Assembly (NCBI GenBank): GCA_023101885.1
Contig: JALPQD010000639.1
Coordinates: 905,465 to 969,464 of the forward strand
Direction of reading: 5' to 3'
DNA from: Typhlomys cinereus
Taxonomy: Eukaryota > Chordata > Mammalia > Rodentia > Platacanthomyidae
DNA: 64,000 nt
The position numbers and the translations under genes were made by a program. Of this stretch, positions 38,528-50,443 are shown piece by piece. Position 1 is the stretch's first letter. Each line of letters begins with the position of its first letter. The notes under the pieces are model-generated. The model was not told the DNA's origin. It ran no database searches and worked only from the letters and a program-made list of their open reading frames with translations.

Positions 38528-38700
38528 TGGATTTGGGAAGATGACTCAGCAGTTAAAGAACTTGCCATGCAGGCAACACACCTGAGCAAGGACCCTCAGA
38601 TCACCATAGAGAAGTTAAATGCCAGGTAGGTGCGGCAGCCCGGCTGTTGCAGCTACTTTTGTTTTTGCTCTGACTCAGAGTCAAGCTGCCTACAAGAGAA
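38528..38700 (+). repeat. tRNA-derived SINE, degraded
   Basis: The head 'gggaagatgactcagcagtt', then 'acttgccatgcaggcaacac', and a body with 'aatgccaggtaggtgcggca' fit a B2/B4-type SINE. There is no clear tail or TSD. Confidence 0.6.
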
Positions 38701-39066
38701 AAGGGGTATGCACTTGGCTTGCTGTTCTAGAGGGAAATGTAGCCAACTATGTTGGGGATTGCATAGCAAGTAATCCTTAAGTGAGCTCCAGGCTGTGGCC
38801 ATATGTATTGACTGCTGCTCAATGCATGTACCACTTCTGCCAGATGCACTCCGCCCCTTGGATCATGATACAGTCCATTTCTAATGAAATCTCTAAAATC
38901 AAAGTGTTAGGTTTAGAGTCAGAAGGGAAGAGTCATCATACTGTTGGAAGTCCTACCTGTCCTGAGGCTGGAGTAAAATAGAGATGTCTGGAGATGCAGA
39001 GCAGAGAGGGTAAATCAGTAAGAAGGAAAGACAAGAGCAGAGAAATGTAACTGCAAATGCACTCAT

Positions 39067-39148
39067 GGGGCCATGAGATAGCACAGTGGGTAAGGTGCCA
39101 GCTTGAAAACCCAGCAAGCTGAGTTTGAATCCCCAAAACACACATGGT

Positions 39149-39220
<72 letters not shown>
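39067..39220 (+). repeat. Short tRNA-type SINE with (TC)n tail
   Basis: The head 'gggccatgagatagcacagt' and B-box-like 'gagtttgaatcccc' make up about 83 bp. They run straight into a (TC)n array (39150-39220), with one slip near 39211. Confidence 0.75.
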
Positions 39221-39221
<1 letters not shown>

Positions 39222-39231
39222 AAACAAATGA

Positions 39232-39447
39232 GGGCTGGAAAGATGGTTCAGGGATTAAGAATGCCTCACAAGCAGAAGGTCCTGAATTCAGATACTGGTT
39301 CCCATATAAAAACACCAAGAAAATACTGCTGCCATCTGCACTTCGGCCCTGGTGGGCAAAATCTAGGAAATCCCAGAGCAAAGCTAAAAGGAGGTAGAAG
39401 CCATCCAGAACGATTCCCAAAGTCACCTTTAGTCCTCCTCAGTGGAT

Positions 39448-39495
<48 letters not shown>

Positions 39496-39513
39496 TAAAT
39501 AAATAAATAAATA
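39232..39513 (+). mobile_element. tRNA-derived SINE with (CA)n and (AAAT)n tail
   Basis: It starts 'gggctggaaagatggttcag', with the B-box-like 'gaattcagatactgg'. Its body closely matches the SINE at 61067-61358 ('ccagagcaaagctaaaagga', 'gattcccaaagtcacc'). The tail is (CA)n at 39449-39491 followed by (AAAT)n to 39513. No convincing TSD; the left side abuts the tail of the preceding SINE. Confidence 0.85.
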
Positions 39514-42001
39514 AGTTTTAAAAGATGAATAAAATATTTTTTAAAGAAAGAAACCACAAGTGTGTTGAGGACCAGGAAAATCAAGAGTTACTGAAGCAGG
39601 GGCGGTAAAAAAAGATAAAGAGATTGGCAGGAAGGAAAGATGGAGCAGTAAGTGGGTGGGCATCGTCCTACAGGCAATGGAAGCCACTAGAGATACAGAG
39701 GTACCATAAACAGAACAGAACAGAGCATAATAAAATAGTGTATGATGCTTACAAGACTTTATTCAAGACTAGTGGGGAACTAAAGCATAATGTTAGAACA
39801 CGTTTTATGATCACCTTGTAATTTGCTGTGGGTGTGAACTGCAGGGAGTGGAAAGTACCTCTTGCCTTTCATTCCCTCTTCTTAGACATGCAAGATGTTA
39901 CCACGAATATTTCCATGACTAGATAACTGCAAAGACGAGGGTGACTCATGGTGATGGGGGGGGGAACAGAAGAACCATAGAAGAAAAAAGGAAGGACATG
40001 AGGTATTCTCCTCAGAGATGCAGTCTAGCAAACATCTGACTCAGCTCTCCCGTCTCCATCGCTGAGTTCTCGACACCATGTCACCTGCATACCTAACCCA
40101 TAAATGAATTTTAAAAAGTCTTTTAATAAGCATAGTGATATCCATTCATAGGAGAACTGACTTTTTGCAGTTGAATCCAATTACGAATAAATATTATTCT
40201 CACTGGATGTTTTCTCTGTCTCAGTCTCTCTTTCTCTTCCCCTTTCTCTCTCTCTTTCTGAGTGTATGTTGAATCATTCAATGTCACATATTTCAGTAAG
40301 TTAACTTGCGCAACTAGTGATACACCCACTTGCTATTCACTTTCATCTGTAAGAATCAATTTAAACTTTCAAGTTTTAAATCTCTTACTAAAAACTGAAA
40401 CAGCAAAACATAACATAAAATATGCCTCATGCTCTTAATTTATAACTGAAATGCATCTTATATAAGCTATCAAACCATCCAGTGACCAGTCATCACAGTA
40501 TGCTAGATTCAAAATCAAATTCTTTGCCCTTTTCAAAAAATAAAAAAAGGAAATGCCATTTCCACAATGAATAACCTACATAACCAACCATGACCTGCTT
40601 GAAATAATGGCCTAAGCATGTGTACATCTCACCAGGATGAGCACCAAATAATTTTGGCTGATGGAATTACATCATGATAAAACTATCAGGAAATAAGAGT
40701 AGTTTTTTGTTCAATGCCGGCCAAAGGGTATGTAGAAGGGATATTTACACTAGCATCTATTTCTCTTATCCTTCATCATCTCTCTTACTGTCAGTTTAAT
40801 TGTCAACTTGTCTCTTGAGTTTCATACCTTTTCCAAATGTGTTTTCCCCTCTGCCTTATCTCTTAAAAGCCATCAGTCACATAACAGATTTGTAATGAAC
40901 TTGCTCTCTGCCAAGGCAGAAAAGAAAAATGAAAAAAAAATGAAAAAAGAACTGACGTCATTCTGCAAAAAGGGGGATTGGCTCTTTAATCCAGTAAGAT
41001 ACAAAACAGAACAAAGGAAATGTCTGTAAGGATAGAAAGGAGAAAAGACAAGGAGGAAGGAACACTCTCTACTCACACTTCTCTGGGATTCATACCCCAC
41101 TCATTAGAAATTCAGAATCTATTTTCTTCCCACTCTTCTAGTACCCTATTAATCAGACAAATTCTTGACTGTAATCATTACTGAAAAGCAGCAAGGCCTT
41201 CTTTTTCTTTCCTTTCATATGTCTTGTGGGGTGAATTTACAACATTTTGAGTTCTAGTATAGAGTTTTGACATATATAGAGTATGTCGTATGTGAATGTG
41301 AAGTAGCTATCTATGAATGCCACGACTGGCCAAACAGGTGTGTTCTAGCTATTTTCACATTAAACCCAAAACCAGAGTGTGGAGAGATCTCAGTGGAAGA
41401 AGGAAGAGCAGATAGTTTGTTTTAAATCACCAAAGATTTTCATCAGAGTAAATTATAGACCTGTGAATCAAAGGTAAATTAGGAATCAGCACTGAAAACT
41501 CCGAGACTGAGATGTTAAAATAGCTGGTTACAATAACTTGGGAGATGTAATCAGAATTATTTCATACAAAACAAAGTCCTCTTAGATAATGAAGTATGAA
41601 AAAAACATGGTTTTCTTTAGTTACTCTGCAGCTATGTGCAGAAGATTATCAAACATGTACCATTTGTCAGAGAAACCTGATGAATCATCCTGGATAAAAT
41701 AGGAACAAACACTTTCTTTTTAAAGGAGATTTAATGTAAAATTAGACGTGTGGGGTAAAGGACCTAGCCGCAAGCTTGTCTATGCCAAGAATGCAGCTTT
41801 GTTTGCTTTTCCACGTCTTCATCTCTGAATTTTTGTCATCATTATGTAAAAAAATTACCTTAATCTGGCAATCGGCAAAGTTAGTTAACTCTAGTTCTTT
41901 GCCTTGCTTATGCTTCCCCTTGTGAATCTTAGAACACATTGGGCTACTTAAATGGAACACTTGAGAAATATGTTTATAATAAATAGATATTCATTTGGTT
42001 A
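39514..42001. other. Unique AT-rich sequence
   Basis: A TC-rich stretch lies at 40213-40260. No gene, RNA or clear transposon was recognised. Confidence 0.4.
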
Positions 42002-42300
42002 ATGAACCTAGAAGCTGAGAAGTCCAAGATGGAGTATTCTCATATTATGAGGTCCTTGTTACTTGATGGATGGGGTCTCATGGTGACAAAAATAGCCAAA
42101 TGGAGAAAGAAAATGGGGTGGGACGGCTGTGCTTGCTTTTATAAGGGGTCTACCCATACAACAGTGATAAGGAACCATTCAGAGAGCAAAACTATCTCTC
42201 AGTTCATCTGTCAGTTCCACATCGCATCATGCTGCTTCAAAGATTGTTCCCCAAACATGAGCTTTGAGGGAAAACACTCAAAAGAGTGTGACACATATTC
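42002..42300. repeat. Possible ancient DNA-transposon or LTR fragment
   Basis: 'gctgagaagtccaagatgga', a mid-block 'ttgcttttataaggggtcta' and 'aaacatgagctttgaggg' occur in the order of a common mammalian interspersed repeat, heavily diverged. The 168-codon frame across it (42002-42508) is therefore probably not a gene. Confidence 0.35.
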
Positions 42301-44510
42301 TAAGACTTTCATATACTTTTCCTTCCCTGAATTAACCATGACCCCCAGACCATCATCCGCCCAAGGAAGTGCCACCCTCTCTCCTTGCTCTTCTCTGGCG
42401 CCATCAAAGTGTCTACCGTTTTCCTTATCACTGGCTGTTGCTTCAGAGATTTTCCTGAGTTGCTGGCATCATTACCATGAGTTACTTCAATACCTTGACC
42501 ATTTCTGAGGCACTTTCATGTCTCTCAGCATCATGAGTAATGACCACAACTCCTAGATGGTTTTCTGTTTTATTTTATAATCAGTGAAAATTTGAGACTC
42601 TAATACAATTGTTTAAATCTGTCCAAATAGAACAAGTCACGCCATTTTGTCATTTTGGATTAGAGGGTTCATTTTCCCAATCTTTGGAAGTTTCATACAT
42701 ATGTATAATGATTTTTAGTTGTGTTTAACCCTCCTTTACCTTCTCTCATCCTCCTCTTTCTCTCTCTCTCACTGAAAACATTCCTTCCCAGTCAGTCCTC
42801 TGTCTACTTGCATCTGTTTGTTTAGTGTGCAAACCATAGTGCTGCACATGAGTGTATAGTTACTGGAAAATAGCTCCTGGAGAATGGGCAACTCAACTTC
42901 TGCCATATTGCTTAGCCATGCCAGTGGATTAGAAATTGAAGTTAAGCAAGCTTTCTCCCCCACTTCATTCCAGTCACAAAAAAATGAGAGCAGCATAGAG
43001 TGTATATATTGGCTGTAGCACCTGATCACTCAGTCAGCATGGAAGAGCCCACGCTGGAGCTCAGCAGCCTTTCTCAAGTTTCCACACAACCATCTCACAA
43101 AACTGTTCTCCTCGATGGCTCTCCTCTTCTCTCTCAACCCAGCTAGATTTTATGTCACCTGTAGCTGTAAAAATATACAGTTTCCTTCCAATCTGATGCA
43201 TTTAATGCAGTTTATCATGCTATGACTTTTTCATATGCAAAACTTCTGACTGTCACAAAACAAAGTATATTCCATTCACAATGTTACTGCAGTAAGAAAC
43301 TGAATGTTAATCTTCTTTTCTTTTGGTATTTCAAATGAAGGAGCAGGGAATTTCAAGAAAATGTCATATGATAATATTTCAGAATCTTCTCATATAAATC
43401 TGTGCTGCTTGCCTACCCAACAGATGTGATTCTTGATTGATTAGCTTGCCTCCTCCATGATGAAGGCACTTGGCACATTTCTTTAATTCACTTCTCCAGA
43501 GCCATAAGTTCTACAGAGAGCAAAATAGAGGATGTGTTCTCAGTAAAATACTCTGTGTCAAGGTCCTTTAAGAATCAGAGATAAATTCACATGACAAAGT
43601 CAAAATATGATATCAGAAGCTGCCCATTGGTTGAATAGCATTATGTGGATGCTTTTTCCACATAGAATCCAATGAAGTCCTCGTAGCCTTTTAGGGATCA
43701 GCATTCATAGATACTAAAGTTAAGCTGTGTTAGTTATAGAGAGTTGAGTTAAAAAGATCATGTGGAATTGGGCCACATGGACATGAGATCGAAATGTAGA
43801 ACATGTGTGCAGCTGTTGAGCAACAGGAGTGAGGTACAGAGAGGCCCAGAGCAAGAGGAAACCAAAACTAAGAATCACAAAATCTTGACTGAAAAATTGT
43901 ACTGAGGCTACTAATTTGGACCACTCTAATCACAAGTCCATCTTTTGGCTTCCCAGTCCCCTTTCTTCTCCTAATGAATACATAGAATCTATTAATAAGC
44001 AGTACAAGAAACAATGCAATGCAGTGTTTCTTTGTTTATATTCTGTTTATTATTTATGTTCACACACACAATATTGCACCAGCACAGAAGATTATAAAAT
44101 CTATCAGAGAAATGGTATTTATTGGGTCGCAATTGTTGGCCCTAACTCCTACAGCTATAAGAAGAGATTCAATAAATATTTGTGGAAGGAAAGCAGAACA
44201 TGGTGAGGAGGGAAAAAAGGAGTTGGTGTGAGAGATAGAAAGAAAAACAAACACAGTAGGAAACTAAGAGAATGATGAAAGTAACTCATTGGTAATTTTA
44301 TCCACTCAATAGATATGATTGCACTTTCAACTTCTGGGCTCAGTAATATTCTTTATGTTGTTTTCACACTTTGCCTTTTCTTGACTTGAAATTCTTTGAA
44401 TGCATTTCTCTTCTCAATGATCAAGTGAATCTTTACAGTGATAAGTAAATAGGTAAGTAGATTTAGGGCAATTAGAATAGCAAACTTTGTTATTGGAAAT
44501 TATACTTAAG
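42301..44510. other. Unique AT-rich sequence
   Basis: A TC-rich patch near 42730-42775 may be a remnant of an L1 3' end, but it is not supported well enough to call. Nothing else was recognised. Confidence 0.4.
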
Positions 44511-44865
44511 TTGCTAGGAAATTAGTTTAGCCAGTAAAACATTCACCTCAGAAGTATTAAGATCTGAGTTTAATTCCCTGAGTTATAAAGAATAAAGGGA
44601 CACACTTTGATACAAGCAAGAATGTGAAAACAGTATGACCGTGAGACTCATTACCCAGCCAGTTTAGCCTAACTTGTGCAGATCCAAGTCAATGACAGAA
44701 TGTGTCTGAAAAATCAAGTGGGACAGTGTTTTGAGGATGACACCCAGAGTTGTCTTCCATTGGTCACAGCTGCTCAGTGTCTATGTATACACTTATCCAC
44801 ATTCTCACATGGGAACATGCATGCATACACTCATACATTCATCAATGCATACATAAAGCACTTTA
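44511..44865 (+). repeat. B3-like SINE
   Basis: A degraded head ('attagtttagccagtaaaac') and B-box-like 'gatctgagtttaattcc' are followed by B3 landmarks: 'acccagccagtttagcctaa', 'caagtcaatgacagaatgtg' and 'ggatgacacccagagttgtc'. The tail has CATAC/ATGC steps. Confidence 0.75.
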
Positions 44866-45394
44866 AACTTCAAATAAAATCTGTTCCTACCTAAATATTG
44901 GTTCTTATGCTACCTATGAGCTTGTTGCAAGAACATGACCAAAATCTGTGGACTCAAGCAACAGCATGGTCAATTTAAAAATGCATAGAAAAGAAAAGAA
45001 TGAGATTTTTAAACAGCATGGGACCATGATAGAATTTCCACAGCATAAAGAAGTGACTGTGCTTCCACTGGGATGCCATAGCAGTAGAGGGTCAGTAGTG
45101 GTTTCCCAACAGTAGTGTTGAAAGATCATGTAACAAGAACTCTTGTTAGGCATGGGGATGAAAACGCCCAACTCTCCTGTTCATGTGGATTAGGGATCAG
45201 AATTCTGAGTTATTTTTTCAATACACCAGATATTACAAGCAGGGGGGAACTATCGACACAAAATGAGGACACAACTCATTCTCATTTGTAGATTTTAGAA
45301 CATCATATTTCTAAGAGTTTACTAAGAGACTCCAATTTTGATTTGCATATAAATGTCTTCAAATCCCACATATTCTCAGAAACACACTGATTAT

Positions 45395-45525
45395 GTGGTA
45401 GTGTGGCACTAGATGGGATGGAGTTAGTTTTATGCCTGTTAATCCTAGGGAGGCAGGAAGATTTCAAGTTCCAGGCCAAACTGAGCTCTGTACTGACAAC
45501 TTTCCACAACGTGAAAAAAAAATAT
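45395..45525 (+). repeat. B1-like SINE fragment
   Basis: 'gttaatcctagggaggcagg' and 'caagttccaggccaaactga' are degraded B1 motifs. They are followed by an A-rich tail at about 45513. Confidence 0.55.
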
Positions 45526-47110
45526 TTTTTGAAAGAAAAAGAGAGTGAATGAAATAGAAAAGATAATTTAGGCTAAGTTATTTGGTGAGTTTTCATATAT
45601 GAAACATTCTTTCTTTAAACTTTGTTGTATGACTATTTTGGGAGTGACATAAACAAATGTATATATACCCCAGATAAGGCACCAACAACAGACCAAAGCA
45701 ACGATTCCACCTAAGTCTACACTGGTTAGACAGTGAATTAATTGGACTTTCTTACTGAACGCTGAGTGAGGAATTACTTGCGGCAATATGGATGACTCTA
45801 AAGCAGCTGCATTTCCAAAGAGCCCACCCCAGCATGATTGATAACTCAGGAGTCCTGCAGCCCTGGAGTTCCCAGACTACCTCCCAGGCATCTGACTCAT
45901 GAAAATATTTCTTACAATAAATCAACTAATTACTGCTCAAAAAAAAATCTTGGAGAGGGTCTTCATGATTTCACAAGGTTCAATTACTTGCAAGTTTCTT
46001 TCCCTTGTTTGTGGATACCAGTCCACAAAGTTCTCTGCCTTAGAGTTCTGGGTTTCCCAGTAACTCATAGGATCATGCCTGTCCCCTATTTTGTTGCAGG
46101 CTAGACTCCCGTGATTGAACACACTCGAATCCCACATTTTCCACCTCTTGAGTTCTTGTCTCAGTTTTTAAAATACCTGCAGAAAGAGCTAATTCTGCCT
46201 TCAGAAAGTTCTGTGTGTCTTACAGGAGAATATTGCCTATTTGGTGAAAAGTGGTGTACCAAGCTCTGTGATAGAGTTATATAGAGCAAGATCAAATAAA
46301 AAAAGAAGCGCCTCCCACTCTTAGAGTCAGAAAATATATAGCCTTTTGCAAAGTGCACAAAGGAGGATTCATAGACTCAGGAGTTATTTGGCTTTCCCAA
46401 AATACCGAGTTTCATGTGGAGACTTAAGAAGATGGAAGATTCAGTTAAGGCCAAGCTATAAAAACAGAACATTAAGTGAATTCATCTTGTAATTTGTTTT
46501 ATTGTCTCAGGATTTATAGAAAGCAGTTCCACCTAACACACAAATCTTTTCGGATTTGTCTGCTTCCTTCTTTTCTTTTTCGTCATTTAAACTTTCCAGG
46601 GTAGATGTTCTTGCAAAGTGCTGAATTAAGGTTTGGCAAAGTCAGGTTATATACATATTTGCCTAGTTCTATGGTCCCAATAGTCTCACAAACTAAAACT
46701 CCACATTTTTCTGGGAGACTAGAAAGCAAAAGAGAAGTAAAACAAACTCACAAACATACTCCCAAGGACATATTCACCCATGCATTCAGAGACATACAGA
46801 TGGACACACACATATACACACATATAAATAGACTTTTGTACTTTAGCATTATTTAGTTTATTAGTTTACTTAAGCAAGGCTTCCATAACTCCACACTCCT
46901 CCTTGTATCACAGTAATCATTATTCCTAGCAAGCTATAAAACCAAAGTAGGATTTACTTTTTGGCAAATTAAGAAAATTTTGTCAGCAATATTCATGATA
47001 GGTCATAGCATATTTCATGAATATCAGTATTTTCCATGATAGCTACAACTATGAATATGACTTTTAAACCCCCTCTTTTTCATTCCTCAGCTACCTACTA
47101 TGATCTAGAT
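45526..47110. other. Unique AT-rich sequence
   Basis: A short CA/ATAC-rich patch lies at about 46740-46830. No gene was recognised. Confidence 0.4.
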
Positions 47111-48124
47111 TTTTTTCTGCTCATACAAACTTAACAAGTGCACTAGTCTCCTCACTCCCTCCACCCTCCGACACCCCTGCTCACCCCTCTCCTCCCTCCT
47201 CCATCCCCATTCCATAATGTCTCCCCCCGATCCCCAGAGCATCCTTTGATGTGCATGCCAAACTCTCCTCTGGGTACTCCTCAAAGATGAGGTGCAAGGA
47301 CCCAGTAGTACTTCCCAAAAGCCTTTCCTGTGTTCCCCTTAAGCATAGGAACACTAGTGTAGCTATCAATACCTAGCCTCCAAGGATCCTAATGTCTTTA
47401 GTCCATGCTAGAATTTGAGGGGTCAATAATGTATTGGACATTGCGCAGGTCATGCAAAGTCCTATTATGATTGCTTCAGACTTAACTTGTGTGGAGTATC
47501 TTGCATATCATTATTCCTCCCATTCTTGTGCTCTAACAATCTTACTGCCCCCCTCTTCCTCAAATTTCACTGAGCTTTAGGATGGGGAGACATTAGGCTG
47601 GCCTAGTTACACGTAGTTGATATAGAGTGTCTGATATTTTGAATTATGGTTTGTTGATTTTTTTTCAGTTTTACTGCCCCTGCAATGCTCTTGGCTCCAT
47701 CCTGATGGGTATTGGATGTCACCCCCTGGCCAGAGATAAAAACCTGTTAAATTAGAGTCTTGTTATAAGAATATATTCAAAGGAAGATGGAATAAAAGTA
47801 GGAGACCCCGGGGTGGGAGGGGTCAATCACCCATTTGCAAAATGATTACTTTCTATCTGCCAAACTATATGCCCTCCTCCTCTGGTGAGATTATACCCCA
47901 TCAATTGTCAATGATCAGGAAGGAAAGTCTGTGAACTTAACCAGATATCTCATTACTTACTTGCCATCCTTGATGGTGTCCTATTTTCTCTGCTGTAACA
48001 TGGTCCCCAATCTCCTTGTTTCTGGTGTGGCCCTCCTTCCCCATCCCTCCTATTTATAATCTTTGCAATTACTGTAGGTATTACAGAGATTTATCTTTGA
48101 GTGTGTCTCTAAGTGGGTTTGGTA
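47111..48124 (-). repeat. 3' UTR of the host L1
   Basis: About 1.0 kb between the ORF2 stop (48125-48127) and the A-rich tail. On the L1 sense strand it carries a purine- and G-rich tract near its 3' end (plus-strand 47150-47230, a run of C/T). A parallel tract sits in the nested copy at 48722-48810. Confidence 0.85.
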
Positions 48125-48657
48125 CTAGGATCCACCTATTAGGGAGTACATACGGCGCTTAATTTTCTGTGTCTGGGATACTTCATTCAATATAATTGTT
48201 TCTAATTCCATCCATTTCCCAGTAAATTGCATTAATTCATCATTTTTGATGGCTGAGTAGTATTCCATTGTATAAATGTATCACATTTTCCTTATCCACT
48301 CATCAACTATTGGACATTTGGGTTGATTCCATGACTTTGCTAATGTAAATAGTCCTGCTATGAACATACTCGTACTTGTGCTATCGAGGTGAATTTTTGT
48401 TGTATGGGGGTGTTTACCAAAAGTGGTATAGCGGGGTCATATGGCATTTCAATCTTTAATTTTTTTAAGAATCACCAGATGGCTCATCAGAGTGGTTGTA
48501 TAAGCCTGCACTGCAACCAGCAATGAAGGAGAGTTCCCCCCTCTCTCCACATCCTCTACAGCATTTGGCGTTGTTTGTATTGTGTATTCTTGCCATCCTG
48601 ACAGGGGTGAGATGATATCTCAGGGAAGTTTTGATTTGCATTTCCCTGATGGCTAAG

Positions 48658-48673
48658 GATCTGGAGCATTTTT
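48658..48673. repeat. Left TSD of the nested L1
   Basis: 'gatctggagcattttt', identical to 50008-50023. On its right side it is followed by the nested element's A-rich tail complement (T-rich, 48674-48695). Confidence 0.9.
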
Positions 48674-50007
48674 TATACATTTTTTATTATTATTTCAGCT
48701 CATACAAACTTAATACGTACACCAGTTCCCTCCCTCCCTCCTCCTCCCCCGAACCCCCTGCCTCCCTCCCCTCACCCCTCGCTCCACATCCCCCCGTGCC
48801 TTCCGCCCCAATTCTCAGAGAGTCCTTTATTGTGCATGCCTGACTCTCCTCTGGGCCCTCCTCTCAGATGACGTACAAGGACCCAGTGGCATTTCCCTGA
48901 ACCCTTTCCCGTGTTCCCCTTAAGCATAGGAACACTACTGTGGCTGCCAATCCCTTGCCTCCAAGGATCTTAGTGCCTTTAGCAGATGCTAGACTTTGTG
49001 AGGTCAATAGTGTGTTGGACATTGCGCAGGGCATGCAAAGTCCAATTGTGATTGCTTCGGCCCTAACTTGTGTGGAGTATCTTGCAAATCATTGCTCCTC
49101 CCATCCTTTTGCTCTTACACTCTTACCGCCCCCTCTTCCGCAAATTTCCCTGAGCTTAATATAGAGTCTCTGAAGTTCTGGATTGTGGTTTGTTGATTTT
49201 CTTTTGCAGTTTTGCTGCTCCTGCAATGCCCTTCACTCCATCCTGCTGGGCACTGTATGTCACCTCCTGGCCAGAGACAAAATCTTTTAAACTGGAGTCT
49301 TATTACAAGAGCACATTCAAGGGTAGATGTAATAAAAGTTGGAAACCTCAGTGAAGGAGGGGTCAATCACCCATTTGCAAAATGGTTACTTTTTATCTGC
49401 CAGACTATATGCCCTCCCCTTCTGGTGAGATCATACCCCCTTAGTTGTAAATGATCAGGAACAAACGTCTGTGAACTTAACCAGGTGTCACATTGCTTAC
49501 TTGAAGTCCTTGATGGAGGCCTATTTTGTCTACTGTAACATGGTCCCCTCTCTCCTTGTTTCTGGTGTGGCCCTCCAACCCCATCCCTCTTGTTCATAAT
49601 CCTTGCAATTACTGTACGTAATACATAGATTTACATATGAGTGTCTCTAGGTGGGCTGGGTGGGTTTGGTACTAGGAGCCATCTATTTGGGAGTACATAT
49701 GGCGGTTGGGATACTTCACTTAATATAATTGTTTATAATGACATCCGTTTCCCGGCAAATTCCAGTAATTCATCATTTTTGATGGCTGAGTAGTACTCCA
49801 TTGTATAGATGTACCACAGTTTCCTTATCCACTCATCAACTGTTGGACATTTGGGTTGATTCCATGACTTTGCTATTGTAAACATTGCTGCTATCAACAT
49901 GGTCGTGCTTGTGCTATCTAGGTGAACCTCTGCTGCATGGGGGGTTATTCCCAAAAGTGGAATAGTAGGGTCATGTGGCATTTCAATCTTTAATTTCTTT
50001 AAGAATC
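48674..50007 (-). mobile_element. Nested 5'-truncated L1 inside the host L1
   Basis: A 1334-bp L1 3' end in the same orientation as its host: the last part of ORF2 (starting at the RFLKKL block, stop near 49672-49674), a 3' UTR of about 1 kb and an A-rich tail. It is bounded by a 16-bp TSD, and the right TSD is followed by AA, giving an endonuclease site TTTTT/AA on the plus strand. It is clearly the same family as the host but differs by many substitutions and small indels. Confidence 0.9.
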
Positions 50008-50443
50008 GATCTGGAGCATTTTTAAGATATTTGTTAGACATTTTAATTTCAACCCTGGTAAAGTTTCTTTTAAGTTCCAAGGCCCATTTTTTAATTGGGC
50101 CATTTGTTTCCTTGGTGTTTAGTTTTCTAAGTTCTTTGTGCACTCTGGATAATAGAGCTCTATCAGATATGTGGTTAGTGAAGATTTTCTCCCATTCTGT
50201 GGGTTGCCTTTGTGCTTGAGTTACAATCTCTTTATCTGAACAGAAGCTCTTTAATTTCACAAGATCCCATCTGTTAAGTGTTGGTTGTAGTGACTGTGCT
50301 ATTGGATGTCCGTTTAGGAACTGTTGGCCTAGCCCAATCAGCTCGAGGGAATTCCCTAATATTTCAACTATGTTTTTTATAGTCTCTGGCCTTATATTGA
50401 GGTCCTTGATCCATTTGGAGTTAATTCTTGTACATGTTGACAA
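49733..50443 (-). pseudogene. Chimeric ORF spanning the L1-L1 junction
   Basis: A 236-codon frame reads host ORF2 from 50443 down to 50008 (WIKDLN…PIKKW…) and continues without a stop into the nested L1's ORF2 tail (RFLKKL…WNQPKCPT…YTMEYYSAIKNDE). In-frame passage depends on a five-A run near 50019-50023; the downstream copy of the TSD region has six. The fusion lacks the catalytic domains and is unlikely to be functional. Confidence 0.8.
50008..50023. repeat. Right TSD of the nested L1
   Basis: 'gatctggagcattttt', the partner of 48658-48673. The next bases are 'aa', completing the TTTTT/AA target motif. The host ORF2 continues from here at higher coordinates. Confidence 0.9.

Noticed and set aside
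42002..42508. 168-codon plus-strand frame
   Set aside because: It is one of the longest frames not explained by L1 or simple repeats, but its first 300 bp resemble an ancient interspersed repeat and the rest has no domain.
47111..50007. Tandem duplication of an L1 3' end
   Set aside because: The 16-bp TSD, the TTTTT/AA site and the continuity of host ORF2 on both sides fit nested insertion better.
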